From Crossaster papposus (Eukaryota > Echinodermata > Asteroidea > Velatida > Solasteridae): a stretch of 64,000 nucleotides of DNA. The DNA is taken from contig JBAIAA010000531.1 of assembly GCA_037893245.1 (NCBI GenBank), positions 434,001 through 498,000 on the forward strand, given 5' to 3'. Below the pieces are notes generated by a model. That model saw nothing but the letters and a program-made list of their open reading frames with translations. It made no database searches and had not been told where the DNA came from. Every line of letters starts with the position of its first letter. Position 1 is the first letter of the stretch. The position numbers and the translations under genes are program-made. Shown one piece after another: positions 34,175-45,210 of the stretch.

Positions 34175-35297
34175 TGTGGAGGGGGGGTTTTATTGTGGAG
34201 GCTACAGAATGACTGAAACCTCTAAATCAGTGGGTTCAGATTGACTCTTTTATTCGGTACTGTAATTGGAAGTCGGAAGGCAACCGACCAGCGACGGAGG
34301 CGGGAGAATGGCATCAAATTTGACAGTAAACAATTAACAAGTAGGAAGGAAAGAGAAAATAAATGAAATCATTAGTACAATAAATACATGTAGTGTGTGT
34401 TCACCAAAATCTATCCAATAAAGTGAATACTTCGGCTGAAATAATGCAACTCTTTCACAAAAGAATTAATTAGTACAAATACTTCCAACGTTTTGTTTTG
34501 AATCATACACCTGTATCTGTAAGACCTGTATTAAACAATAATCCAGCAGTACAGTGGGTTTTTACCAATCAAAACAGCATATGGGATTGATCATCTTGTC
34601 TTAAAATCCTTAAGAATTATCAGATCTATATTAAAGCTTATTCTAAAAGTCATTAGCTTAACAGACAACTTGCACCAAATAATAAACCTTGGCAAGTTAA
34701 TTAACACACTATGCCAATGCCAATATTTGACTAGTCTACCAATGACATAGAGGGCGCTGTTGTAGCATAAACTATAGACTATGGATTACCATTAGTTCGT
34801 CAAAATATGCCCACATTACTCAATCAACTTAGACTTAATACCGATGCCTGTACTGTAAAATACCTATTTCACAGATCGCATTAACTTACATGGATCAATT
34901 CTCCACGTACAATAGAGCTCAGACTCGTGTTCATAAATGCACATGTACATGTACTAGCAAAACGGCATGGTTCTTGGACGGCGCCATGACAGTTTCAACA
35001 ACTTTACAACTTTAACTGAACTGTAATTGCTGAAAAATACATATAATCCTGAGCTTTAATGGGCTGAAGAATAAATCTAAATGATACTTGTTATACCCGG
35101 TTTATTGTCCTTTACTTTATATATTTGAATCAAACTTGCAAAAAGAAGGAACTTTACCTGTAATTGGAAGTCGGAAGGCAACCGACCAGCGACGGAGGCG
35201 GGAGAATGGCATAACCAGACTCCGCCGCATGGTGGCGCCCTCCCAACTCACCGTTCTACTGTTACTGCATCAAAGATGACACATCGCTGCCTCCACA
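34175..35297 (-). repeat. Gypsy 1 3' LTR
   Basis: Same sequence as 41729-42851, offset 7,554 throughout. Confidence 0.97.
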
Positions 35298-35320
35298 CTT
35301 CTCCCACACAAAATTGTCGT
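35298..35320 (-). other. Gypsy 1 polypurine tract
   Basis: Minus strand reads TGTGTGGGAGAAG immediately before the 3' LTR TGTGGAGG; the purine run fits a plus-strand primer. Confidence 0.7.
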
Positions 35321-35704
35321 CGCCCCGACGACAAGTCAATGTCTAATCGCTAAACTTTAAAACACTTGAAACTTTTGTCAAACAAGTTAACGGGTAAATA
35401 CAACACCTTTATAAGAATAATAGGCAACTACTTTAAACTCCTCACTAAAAAGCTCCTACTTTAAACTTCTCAACTTAACTGTTCTGGCAAGACTTACAAG
35501 TAAGTAGATACATGTGCATACAACATTTCTATAACAATTTTGCAAGATTAAGCAAGGATGAAATGCCCATGGGTCCTTTGAGCTTTCTCACTTTAACTGT
35601 TCTTATTCCAATGATAAGTACGACAAAATCTTGTCACACAGTCCAATACAGTTCTGTTTCTGCTTGTGATCGGTGATTGGAGCAGCAATAATTCATACTG
35701 ATAA

Positions 35705-38700
35705 TTAGTCTGTATCTGAGCTACTCAAGTCCATCTCAGCAGTGGCTGCCATCATATTCTTGACTTGAGTTAATAAGCGCACAACGTTAGAAAACTGGTA
35801 CCTGCTTGGGGGTTTTCCTTTCGTCGTGCGATTGGAGCGTCTGGCTTTCCTGGACACTCCTGTGGCTGCCGTAGCCTCGGTGGTTGTCTCAGCACTCTCA
35901 GTTGTATCGGTTGGTGACATCTGTGCTTCTTCCACAGATGAGATGTCATGGGCAGTTCTCAGGATAATGTTCTCACCTGGAGCACAGAGGATCCGATCTG
36001 CTGCGAGGGGCTCATCTGAAGAAGAGAGGGCTGGAACTGCTACAAGGGGCTCGTCTGAAGGAGAGAGGGCTGGAACTGCTACAAGGGGCTCGTCTGAAGG
36101 AGAAAGGGCTGGAACTGCTACAAGGGGCTCGTCTGAAGGAGAGAGGGCTGGAACTGCTACAAGGGGCTCGTCTGAAGGAGAAAGGGCTGGAACTGCTACG
36201 AGGGGCTCGTCTGAAGGAGAAAGGGCTGGAACTGCTGCGAGGGGCTCGTCTGAAGGAGAGAGGGCTGGAACTGCTGCGAGGGGCTCATCCTCCATCCTTT
36301 GTTGTGTAACGATCGCGCAAGGGGGCTCGACTGCAACGCACTTCTTACCAGCAAGGTTACTCTTCACACCAGTGTCCTCGCTATCACTTGGCATGGCAAA
36401 CTCTGGGTTATGGGTTGCAGGGGCTGGTACGGGGGCGTAGGAGTGTGGCTGTTCTTTGGGAAGGGTTAGTGTCACTCCCCAGTTGTCATCACTTGTTGAT
36501 GATGAGGTTACACCGTCAGTAGTGTTCTCGTCTTCCGTGCTTGGGATGGTTGGGAGTCTGGCGTCCCAAGGGCAATGTTTCAGCTCACAGCGGTGTAGCA
36601 CTTTTTGTCGACCAGTAGAGTTTCGCACCACATAAACTGGTTGCCCTTTAAAAGGCTGGTTTACGACCATGTATGGGTCGGTTTCCCAATAGTCCTGAAT
36701 CTTTGCCCTTCCTCTGTGAGATCGGTCTCGAACCAATACAAATTCTCCTGTGCAAAGGGGCCTCTCGAACACATCTTTCTCAAATGCAGAATTTCTTAAT
36801 TCTACTTTCTTGTCTAAGTTGGTTATAGCAAGGGCCCGTGCCTTATCAAGATTCTCACAATGCTTCTTAGCGAAGGAGCCTGCACTGACGCCACTGAGTT
36901 GAGAACGATCCACTCCAAGAACAAGATGCTGGGGTAAGCGAGCATTCCTTCCAAACATAAGGTAGAAGGGTTCGTAACCTGTTGTAGAATGTTTTGTGTT
37001 ATTGTAGACTGTCACTAAATGAGGAATAGAGTCGGTCCATCTCGACTTCTTATGGGTTGGCAGGGCAACAAGCAGGTTATGGAGTGTTCTGTTGAAGCGT
37101 TCACATTGTCCGTTGCCCTGGGGGTGATATGGCGTGGTATGGGACTGTCCAATGCCATACAATGTGCAAAGTTCCTGCACTACTTGAGCGAGAAAACACT
37201 TTCCGTTGTCAGAATGCAGACGCAAAGGGGCACCAAATGGTATGATGAGATGTTTAACTAGCATTTTGGCGACAGTCTTCGCGCGTTGATCTTTTGTAGG
37301 GATTGCCCAAGTGTACTTTGTGAAGATGTCTGTGAGTACAAGTACATTTTCGTACCCATCACTTGACTGCTCAAGTACAGTAAAATCCATAGCCACTACC
37401 TCGAGGGGAGCTGTGGCACGTAGAGTCCCCAGTGGGGGCCGAGTGGCACGAGTAGGGCATCTGCTTACACTGCATCTTTCACACTGGTGACACCAAGTGT
37501 GGACGGAGACTTCCATTCTTTGCCAGTAGAAGAGGGGTTGTATCAGTTTCAGGGTTCTCTTTGCGCCAAAGTGTCCTGCATTATCATGGAAAAGAGTGAG
37601 GATCTCTTCATGAAGTCTGGCGGGGACCACCAAACGTTCGCACATACCATCTCCTTGCAATGTAGAACGCCGGTACAAAGCATCATTTTTGAAGAAGAGT
37701 TGGTTCATGTGTTTAAGAACTGAAACGACATCACCAGGTTCATTCTGTCTCTCTTGTCTCGATGGTCGTCTTTGTCTCTTTACGTAGGGGATAACCCGTT
37801 GGAGGATGAAATCTTCATCTTGTAAATCTCTCAGCATCTTTGCAGAATAGCCAGGTAAACTTTGGCTGCCCTCATCGGTAGTTACTTGGATTTGGTGGGC
37901 CAACACTGGGGGAAATTCTGTGGTTACATCAACTGGACCACACAAGGCACGGATGGTGCAAGATGATAGCTCAGCATCTGGGGTAGACTGGGAAATGAGT
38001 GCTGCATCAGCCGGTCGTGTGTGTAGTCGCGAAAGAGCATCTGGTGCTTGATTCGTTCGTCCAGGACGGTATTCTAATTTGAAGTCAAACGCTGACAACT
38101 GCTGTACCCATCGCATCTCAGCAGCACTCAGGTTTGCAGTATCCAAGTATTTGAGGGGATTGTGATCAGTGAGAATGATGCATTTGTTTCCAAACAAGTA
38201 ATCCCGGAATGCCTGACACACGGCCCAGCGTACGCCTAACAACTCCAACTTGAATGCCGAGTAGTTTTTGTCGTTTTTCTCTGCTGGTCGCAGTGATCGT
38301 GAAGCATAAGCTATCACTGATTTTGTGCCATCACGTTGTTTTTGTGAAAGCACGGCACCAAGCCCTTTACTGCTTGCGTCTGTTTCCACTGTAAATGGTA
38401 GCGAGAAGTCTGCAAACCTCAACACCGGGGCTTCAATCAACTTTGACTTCAGCGACTGTATCGCCAAATGTGCAGCCTCATCAAGCTCTATTCTCCTCTG
38501 TCCATCTTTGATCTTCCCTTTGCGTGATGTCCCCTTCAGATATTTGAGAAGTGGTGCAGTGATGCTGGAATATCGGTGAATGAACTTGCGAAAGAATCCC
38601 GTGAAGCCAAGGAATGATCGCAGATCTGTGACAGTTGTTGGCACCGGCCACTCTTTTACTACTGCTATCTTCTCAGGATCTGGCTCTACCCCTTCCTTTG

Positions 38701-40387
38701 CCACAATCAGGTGTCCCAGATATTTCACTTGAGTTTTGAAGAAGTGACACTTTGGAAGTTTCAGCTTTAACCCGTGTTTTTGTAACCGCTGAAATACCAT
38801 TTCAAGACGCTGTAGGTGTTCCTCATAACTAGTAGAATATACTATAATGTCATCAAGGTATATCAGAAGACTCTGCAAGGCTTCATCACCAAAACATCGC
38901 TGCATCAGCCTCTGGAACGTGGCTGGACTATTGCATAGGCCGAAAGGCATACGGGTGTACTCCCACAACCCGAAAGGTGTTGTGAATGCTGTTTTTTCGA
39001 TGTCAGTCTCTTCCATGGCAACTTGGTAGAATCCAGATGTCAGATCCATGGTGCTGAAATAGTTTGCATCCCCAAGGGCCTGAAGAGACTCATTGATACG
39101 TGGCAAGGGAAATGCGTTCTTTGTCGTCAAACTATTAAGTCTCCTATAATCCACACACAAGCGAATTGAGTGGTCTTTTTTCCGCACCACAACAATTGGG
39201 GATGCCCATGGGCTTGAGCTCTCTCGAATGATCCCTTTGTCAAGCAGTTCATGGATGTGTGCCCTGACTTCTTGGTATTGAGATGGTGGGAGTGAACGGT
39301 ATCGCTGACTAATGGGGGAGGCATCACCTGTATCAATGCGGTGCCTTATAGTGTCGGTGTGGCCTAAGTCACCATCGTTCTTCGAGAATACGCTCTCATA
39401 CTTCTGGAGCAGTTGTTCGAATTTTGAAACTTCTTCATGTGAAAATTGATCTCCCAACTTCAGAGGATGCAGCAATGAGGGCGTAGCATTCTTGTCGGAT
39501 GTAGACACAGAAGCACAATTAACTGGGTTGTGCTTCATGTTGTTGTCGTGGGTTTCACCCTCTTGTGTAATGAGTTCTCCATTATATAGAGTCCCGATGC
39601 AGGTATGACCTGGTAGGAGAACATCTCGCTCTGTGTCGTTTGCTACGATGAAAGAGAACTTTCCCCCATGAACACTGACTAATGACCTATTAAGTTGGAT
39701 ACCATTGGGGAGGTTAGATGCCTCACCAGATTCCAATACTGCGACATACGCTGTGTTATCTGGACCCGGACTGGTTGAGGCTTGTAAAATTATCATCTGT
39801 TTGGCAGGGATTAATACAGCCGGTCCTCGAAGGAGATATGCTCTGCTAATCTGTTCTTTGTTTGATGTAAATTCTTCACGTTTCTGCACTGTCTGCATGG
39901 CCGTCTCCCACACTTTGTGATTGTTATGTGACTCAATCTTCTTCAGATGGGTCTGTCCCTGAGATGTCATCAATTTGCCCCAACATTCCTTTAGGACATT
40001 CATTCCGAGAATACCTGGTGCCATGGTTGATACCCGGGAGTCCGCAATGACAAGTACCACCCTGGATGGAATGGTGATGTCAAAAACTGAGATATCAGTT
40101 TCAAAGACACCCGTGTATGGTATGGAAGTGCCATTTGCTGATACCAGCTGAAAATACTCTGGTACGCTCGTCAGTTGTATACCATGTGGCTTGAAGTGAG
40201 TGATAAAGTAGTTGTCGGTTATAGTGGTCACCATAGAACCAGTGTCCAAAAGACAAGGCACCTGTTGTTCACCAAATGATGCGTTGACAGTAAAACAGTC
40301 AGCAGTTGCCTTGGACATAAATTCTGTCGTATTACAGTTAAGCGAGCCGTTACTTTTCCCCCTGGCTGTCTGGCTCGAAACAGACAA
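35705..40387 (-). CDS. pol: Gypsy 1 Pol polyprotein (PR-RT-RNase H-IN)
   Basis: 1,560 residues without a stop. Protease active site LLDTGS near residue 46; RT with SPIVVVRKKD, FATMDL-type FSTMDLTSGFYQ and YLDDIIVYS near 509; RNase H ETDASSKGLGAVLS near 667; integrase HHCC (about 930-975) and D-D-E at AMDF, HSDNGK and GQCERFN (about 1000-1095). The C-terminal tail has about eight 13-residue repeats (near 1365-1462). Its first codons are in the -1 frame relative to gag. The first in-frame start is TTG, and the open frame begins just upstream inside gag, so translation is probably by frameshift, not by a separate start. Confidence 0.97.
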   Translation of the reverse strand: MSVSSQTARGKSNGSLNCNTTEFMSKATADCFTVNASFGEQQVPCLLDTGSMVTTITDNYFITHFKPHGIQLTSVPEYFQLVSANGTSIPYTGVFETDISVFDITIPSRVVLVIADSRVSTMAPGILGMNVLKECWGKLMTSQGQTHLKKIESHNNHKVWETAMQTVQKREEFTSNKEQISRAYLLRGPAVLIPAKQMIILQASTSPGPDNTAYVAVLESGEASNLPNGIQLNRSLVSVHGGKFSFIVANDTERDVLLPGHTCIGTLYNGELITQEGETHDNNMKHNPVNCASVSTSDKNATPSLLHPLKLGDQFSHEEVSKFEQLLQKYESVFSKNDGDLGHTDTIRHRIDTGDASPISQRYRSLPPSQYQEVRAHIHELLDKGIIRESSSPWASPIVVVRKKDHSIRLCVDYRRLNSLTTKNAFPLPRINESLQALGDANYFSTMDLTSGFYQVAMEETDIEKTAFTTPFGLWEYTRMPFGLCNSPATFQRLMQRCFGDEALQSLLIYLDDIIVYSTSYEEHLQRLEMVFQRLQKHGLKLKLPKCHFFKTQVKYLGHLIVAKEGVEPDPEKIAVVKEWPVPTTVTDLRSFLGFTGFFRKFIHRYSSITAPLLKYLKGTSRKGKIKDGQRRIELDEAAHLAIQSLKSKLIEAPVLRFADFSLPFTVETDASSKGLGAVLSQKQRDGTKSVIAYASRSLRPAEKNDKNYSAFKLELLGVRWAVCQAFRDYLFGNKCIILTDHNPLKYLDTANLSAAEMRWVQQLSAFDFKLEYRPGRTNQAPDALSRLHTRPADAALISQSTPDAELSSCTIRALCGPVDVTTEFPPVLAHQIQVTTDEGSQSLPGYSAKMLRDLQDEDFILQRVIPYVKRQRRPSRQERQNEPGDVVSVLKHMNQLFFKNDALYRRSTLQGDGMCERLVVPARLHEEILTLFHDNAGHFGAKRTLKLIQPLFYWQRMEVSVHTWCHQCERCSVSRCPTRATRPPLGTLRATAPLEVVAMDFTVLEQSSDGYENVLVLTDIFTKYTWAIPTKDQRAKTVAKMLVKHLIIPFGAPLRLHSDNGKCFLAQVVQELCTLYGIGQSHTTPYHPQGNGQCERFNRTLHNLLVALPTHKKSRWTDSIPHLVTVYNNTKHSTTGYEPFYLMFGRNARLPQHLVLGVDRSQLSGVSAGSFAKKHCENLDKARALAITNLDKKVELRNSAFEKDVFERPLCTGEFVLVRDRSHRGRAKIQDYWETDPYMVVNQPFKGQPVYVVRNSTGRQKVLHRCELKHCPWDARLPTIPSTEDENTTDGVTSSSTSDDNWGVTLTLPKEQPHSYAPVPAPATHNPEFAMPSDSEDTGVKSNLAGKKCVAVEPPCAIVTQQRMEDEPLAAVPALSPSDEPLAAVPALSPSDEPLVAVPALSPSDEPLVAVPALSPSDEPLVAVPALSPSDEPLVAVPALSPSDEPLVAVPALSSSDEPLAADRILCAPGENIILRTAHDISSVEEAQMSPTDTTESAETTTEATAATGVSRKARRSNRTTKGKPPSRYQFSNVVRLLTQVKNMMAATAEMDLSSSDTD
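35998..36295 (-). repeat. 39-bp coding minisatellite in the pol tail
   Basis: About eight units encoding SDEPLVAVPALSP with small variants (A/V at one site). Confidence 0.95.
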
Positions 40388-40402
40388 GGGAGCTAGTTTC
40401 CC
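40341..40402 (-). promoter_or_regulatory. Predicted -1 ribosomal frameshift signal (gag-pol)
   Basis: Slippery heptamer G GGA AAC at 40402-40396, in gag frame and directly before the gag stop TAG. Slippage by -1 joins exactly the open pol frame (CTA GCT CCC). After a 9-base spacer, TGTCTG pairs with CAGACA (6 bp), and CGAGC in its loop pairs with GCTCG downstream, forming an H-type pseudoknot. Confidence 0.85.
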
Positions 40403-41607
40403 ATCTCATTCTTACGACTCTGGGTGAATTGTTGGCCTGGGTATGACTGTTGGGGAGGTGTTGGGTATGTCGGGTGAACATTTCTGGGCTGGCGGCGAGG
40501 TGCCGGGCAATTGCGAGCAAAGTGCCCCAATTGGTCACAGTTATAACACCTGGGTGGGGATGGAGATTGGGGTCCGTTCTGCCAATGTTGGGGTCCATTC
40601 TGCCGATGTTGGGTTCCACTCATCAAGACCTCTTGTGCGAACTTGTTACTGGGATATGGGCTATTCTGATGACTGGTGATGGAATTTAGCTTCTCCATGA
40701 CTTGCTTCATCTGGTCCTCCAAACGAGTGACTGGGTTATCTTCTCGAATTTGTAGAGCAGATGCACTTCCACGGGGTGTCATCTGATGATGAGCTTGTTC
40801 GCGTTCATCTCTCTTCACTGCCCAGTTCTTCAGCTCGCAGAATGTAATCTCGGAAGTGCGGTCAAGGAGGTCCCTGCATGAGTGACGCAGTCCCTCTGTC
40901 TCGATCCCATCCACAAATTGTTCCTTGATAATTGTGTCTGGGGTCTTGTACAGGCCCGGATCCTTTTTCTGCAATCGATGAAAGAGTCTCTCCAAGTCAA
41001 TAGCATACTGGCGGATCGACTCACCTTGGCGTTGTCGGCGTTGCAAGAACTGGCGTTGTAACTCCCCACTCGTAAGTGGCTCTCCGTATGAGGACTGAAG
41101 ATACTCCAAACAATCCTGGGCGCTTTTCCCACCAGAGAGGAGGGACCTTACTTCGATCTTCGGGCCGCCACGCAGGTAATCTAGCAAAAACTGCCCCTTC
41201 TGGTCGAATGGCACGTTGTATCGCTGGAATGCGCTTGTTATTGACGATACAAATTCTTCCACTGTAACAGATTTTACAGAGGAATCATCCCTGCCTTCGA
41301 AAGTGTGAAGCTTCCGATCAGGTGCCATCACGACATGTGTGAGACTGGGGGCCGTTGAAGGAGATGTCTGTGGTTTTTGTTCCCTGACAACGACAGAGTA
41401 AACATGGTCCCCCCAGCCGTCCTCAGGGGATAGAATCATGTTGTCCACCCTGTGTAGCACCACTTCCTCCCCGTCCTCATCGATGTAAGTGATGCCTATG
41501 GCACCCTCGAAGTAGTCCTCGAGTGCCTGTAGCGGGAGCTTTCCTTTCCGGAGAGGAAACCGAAGAGACTTTCCACCATCCTTGCTGACTTTTACAGTAG
41601 TACTCAT
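40393..41607 (-). CDS. gag: Gypsy 1 Gag
   Basis: 404 residues, ATG at 41607. The N-terminal ~75 residues (LRFPLRKGKLPLQALEDYF) look like a small PB1/ubiquitin-like fold. The middle (about 120-290) is a capsid-type helical domain with FLLDYLRGG and RQGESIRQYAIDLERLFHRL. A CCHC knuckle, CYNCDQLGHFARNC, lies near residue 355, then a Gln/Pro tail. It would assemble particles around element RNA. Confidence 0.95.
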   Translation of the reverse strand: MSTTVKVSKDGGKSLRFPLRKGKLPLQALEDYFEGAIGITYIDEDGEEVVLHRVDNMILSPEDGWGDHVYSVVVREQKPQTSPSTAPSLTHVVMAPDRKLHTFEGRDDSSVKSVTVEEFVSSITSAFQRYNVPFDQKGQFLLDYLRGGPKIEVRSLLSGGKSAQDCLEYLQSSYGEPLTSGELQRQFLQRRQRQGESIRQYAIDLERLFHRLQKKDPGLYKTPDTIIKEQFVDGIETEGLRHSCRDLLDRTSEITFCELKNWAVKRDEREQAHHQMTPRGSASALQIREDNPVTRLEDQMKQVMEKLNSITSHQNSPYPSNKFAQEVLMSGTQHRQNGPQHWQNGPQSPSPPRCYNCDQLGHFARNCPAPRRQPRNVHPTYPTPPQQSYPGQQFTQSRKNEMGN

Positions 41608-41710
41608 TTCAACAGCTTATTTTCACAAGACCTGCAGCACACAGGACTAGACAAACTTTGATACCACTCAATGCTTACATCACTCTTGTTGTTTTGAAAT
41701 TACAGCAGTC

Positions 41711-41728
41711 AATCCCACTTCTGACACA
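41711..41728 (-). other. Gypsy 1 primer-binding site (tRNA-Leu)
   Basis: Minus strand immediately after the 5' LTR reads TGTGTCAGAAGTGGGATT, complementary to the 3' end of eukaryotic tRNA-Leu (AATCCCACTTCTGACA-CCA) with one base missing in the CCA part. Confidence 0.85.
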
Positions 41729-42851
41729 TGTGGAGGGGGGGTTTTATTGTGGAGGCTACAGAATGACTGAAACCTCTAAATCAGTGGGTTCAGATTGACT
41801 CTTTTATTCGGTACTGTAATTGGAAGTCGGAAGGCAACCGACCAGCGACGGAGGCGGGAGAATGGCATCAAATTTGACAGTAAACAATTAACAAGTAGGA
41901 AGGAAAGAGAAAATAAATGAAATCATTAGTACAATAAATACATGTAGTGTGTGTTCACCAAAATCTATCCAATAAAGTGAATACTTCGGCTGAAATAATG
42001 CAACTCTTTCACAAAAGAATTAATTAGTACAAATACTTCCAACGTTTTGTTTTGAATCATACACCTGTATCTGTAAGACCTGTATTAAACAATAATCCAG
42101 CAGTACAGTGGGTTTTTACCAATCAAAACAGCATATGGGATTGATCATCTTGTCTTAAAATCCTTAAGAATTATCAGATCTATATTAAAGCTTATTCTAA
42201 AAGTCATTAGCTTAACAGACAACTTGCACCAAATAATAAACCTTGGCAAGTTAATTAACACACTATGCCAATGCCAATATTTGACTAGTCTACCAATGAC
42301 ATAGAGGGCGCTGTTGTAGCATAAACTATAGACTATGGATTACCATTAGTTCGTCAAAATATGCCCACATTACTCAATCAACTTAGACTTAATACCGATG
42401 CCTGTACTGTAAAATACCTATTTCACAGATCGCATTAACTTACATGGATCAATTCTCCACGTACAATAGAGCTCAGACTCGTGTTCATAAATGCACATGT
42501 ACATGTACTAGCAAAACGGCATGGTTCTTGGACGGCGCCATGACAGTTTCAACAACTTTACAACTTTAACTGAACTGTAATTGCTGAAAAATACATATAA
42601 TCCTGAGCTTTAATGGGCTGAAGAATAAATCTAAATGATACTTGTTATACCCGGTTTATTGTCCTTTACTTTATATATTTGAATCAAACTTGCAAAAAGA
42701 AGGAACTTTACCTGTAATTGGAAGTCGGAAGGCAACCGACCAGCGACGGAGGCGGGAGAATGGCATAACCAGACTCCGCCGCATGGTGGCGCCCTCCCAA
42801 CTCACCGTTCTACTGTTACTGCATCAAAGATGACACATCGCTGCCTCCACA
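41729..42851 (-). repeat. Gypsy 1 5' LTR
   Basis: 1,123 bp; TG...CA ends. Partner of 34175-35297. Confidence 0.97.
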
Positions 42852-42907
42852 TTTGTCTTTGTCTTCTTTGACTTCTTTGACTTCTTTTTAGGAGGCTCAG
42901 GCTCTGA

Positions 42908-45210
42908 CTAATCCGTTGTGGTGTTTGTTGTGGTGGTTGTGGTAGTTGCAGAGCCCTGACGAGATGCTTTTTGGTGAAACTTCACGAAGCAGGGCCCGGG
43001 ACACAGGTTTACCATACATACTGCACAGCCACTTCTTGTTGTTTTAACTCGCCCCGATTTTGTCACCCCATCATTTTCTAAGCACCATCTGCATCGCTTT
43101 GGGTACAGGCCGGGCATCTTTGTGTTGTAGTGCCCCTTGATGTTGTGGCCTGGGACATTTGAAGCAGCTTTTAACACTGCGGGTTTGTGGATCCTCCTGC
43201 ATAGCCGTCAATCAGCTCGGTGCCTAGCTCCAAGATGAACATGCTGTGGCCAAGTGGCTTGGGGTTATTTCTAATACCTCCAGTGGCAACATCATTACTA
43301 GAGCCGCCCTCTGATACACTGACTTCTTGATTGCGGTGTTTCATGTAGCAGATGTAGGCATTTACTCTGCTTATATCTATCAAGAAGTACAGAACTTTCT
43401 TCCACCAGAATTGGGACTTTCTGGAGCAGGTGTAATATGACCGGAGTTGATCACTACGGTCAACTCCTCCCATGTTTGTCATGTAGTCGATGACTTGAGG
43501 CGGAGCTGGTACCACCTGGGTCTTTCTGCAACCGCTATCAACTGGTACCTTACGTTTAACTGTATGTTGATCTGGATCTCGCCATCCTTGATGAGCTGTT
43601 GAGAGAGCTATAGTCGCCATAGCCTTGCTATCTTTCCACATTGTGACAACCATTTGTCCATTCTGGCGGGAGTAAAATGTTCCTCTACAAACCTTCCTCA
43701 TGCCCCTCAACCTGCCCTATATCTTTGGGCAGACCTCGACTATTGGACTTGACAGCACCAGTGAGATAGGTATTGCGGGAGAGCAGTGTTCTAGCCAATG
43801 GGATAGATGTGTACAGGCGGTCGGTATAAACATGATGAAATCTACCCAGGTGGTGCTTTGCTACTTTAGTTGCGATAAATGTCATCTTGACATTTGGACG
43901 CAAGGGTTGTTCCATGAAATTTAAGATAGCTCCCGTAGCTGATTCTGCTATGACGTAGATTTTAAAGCCTACTCTGATGGGTTTAAGGGGCATGAATACT
44001 TTCCTAATGCTAGCTTTGTAGCCTCTGTATTTGATCATCGCTTCACTATTGCTAACTCTCGGAGGGCGTTGTAGCGGCGAATGCAGCGTCTTCGAACCTT
44101 GTCCCAGAGGGGCTGGAGGGGGTAAAGAGGATGTTTTCTTTTGAAGCAGTGCTGTCTTTCTTTGTCGGCGATGAGGGCTGGATCTCTGTCTGGATCATTG
44201 CATGCCAAGTATGTGTTGATGTCATCAAACCGATTGCGAGACATTGTCGACGCTATCAATGGATTTCTTAGGGCAAGATGTCTGGACCAATATCCACGGT
44301 AGTTAGCCAGCTTGCTAAGGCCCATGAGGATGTGAAGGCCGAACCAGGCTCGAATCTCTTGAATATTGGTTACTTTCTTTCCTGCCTCCCTTAGTTTCAA
44401 GTTGGTCCATTTGACAATAGACATCATCAAAGCTAGGGGAAAGAACTGAAAAAAATATTTGAGGGGTGACGTGTGTCTTCTGAATGTGGGCCCTGCTGGT
44501 TTTTTCCCTTTAAATGGTCGTATGAACACATCAGTTAGCGTTCGTGTCCATCCATGTTCATCAGGAGGGACATCTGGCTGGAGAACAGATGGCGGGTCTG
44601 GGTCATTATCAGAATCAAGATCCACATATTTCTTTTTTCTGCCAGTCTTCTTTGGTGATGATGGTCGCTGCTTTTTTCGTGTTGGTGTCGGCTCAGGAAT
44701 GTCACTCCCTGTCTCATCTTCATCCCCATCCTCCTCTTCATCCTGCTCCTCATCATCTCCCTGCTCGTCATATTCATCCTCCTCATAGCTGCTGTCTGCG
44801 CACTGGCCATCTTCTGATGACAAGGACGCACAGGCGTTGTCTAGAAACTCCTCCTCTGAGCTTTCAGAGGTCTCTGCCAATGCCCTCGTTCGTCCCATCC
44901 GCACTCCAGCTTCGATGGCACTCCTCCGCACAGCCTGGCGTAGCTCAGCTTTCTTTGCAGTCTTGTTTTTTGAATCTCTTTTCCCGACTTTACTTTTACT
45001 TTTTGAAGTTTTTCTTCCATGCTTCTTTCCCCTGCTACTACATGTACCTGCAACATCATCACTCCCTGCAAAATCTTTATCTCTCTTTTCACTTTTGGCT
45101 TTTTTTGGCTCCTTTTCTTCGACAGATTTGCCCATTATTGTTCTCAAGAACACTTCCGACTCCTGGGTCGATAGGGAATGCTGAAGATTTTTAGCCTCGC
45201 GTGTAGTCAT
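42908..45210 (-). pseudogene. piggyBac transposase, three frameshifts
   Basis: ATG at 45210 (MTTREAKNLQHS). Long acidic N-terminus (EEDGDEDETGSD), then the DDE_Tnp_1_7 core: PLKYFFQFFP, YRGYWSRHLALRNPLI, EAMIKYRGY, VYTDRLYTSIPLA, NMGGVDRSDQL, and a C-terminal cysteine-rich finger CRWCLENDGV...CPGPCF. Frame breaks lie near 44045, 43700 and 43175. The first hits the codon of the first catalytic Asp. The other two Asp residues (YTDRLY, GGVDRSD) remain. Confidence 0.92.

Larger units (their letters stand above)
34175..42851 (-). mobile_element. Gypsy LTR retrotransposon 1 (complete, recent)
   Basis: Two 1,123-bp LTRs that I could not distinguish by reading, TGTGGAGG...CCTCCACA ends, 4-bp target duplication TTTG (34171-34174 and 42852-42855), primer site, polypurine tract, and intact gag and pol reading frames in minus orientation. 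It sits in the 3' flank of a piggyBac gene. Indistinguishable LTRs mean a very recent insertion; everything needed for autonomous movement appears present. No envelope-like frame. Confidence 0.97.

Noticed and set aside
35088..35279. 63-codon frame present in both Gypsy 1 LTRs
   Set aside because: It appears twice only because the LTRs are the same; plus strand, opposite to the element, no domain.
35826..36440. 204-codon plus-strand repeat protein
   Set aside because: Antisense reading of the 39-bp coding repeats of pol.
44459..45194. Plus-strand frames rich in Ser/Pro/His opposite the piggyBac gene
   Set aside because: Antisense shadow of the acidic, Ser-rich N-terminus of the transposase.
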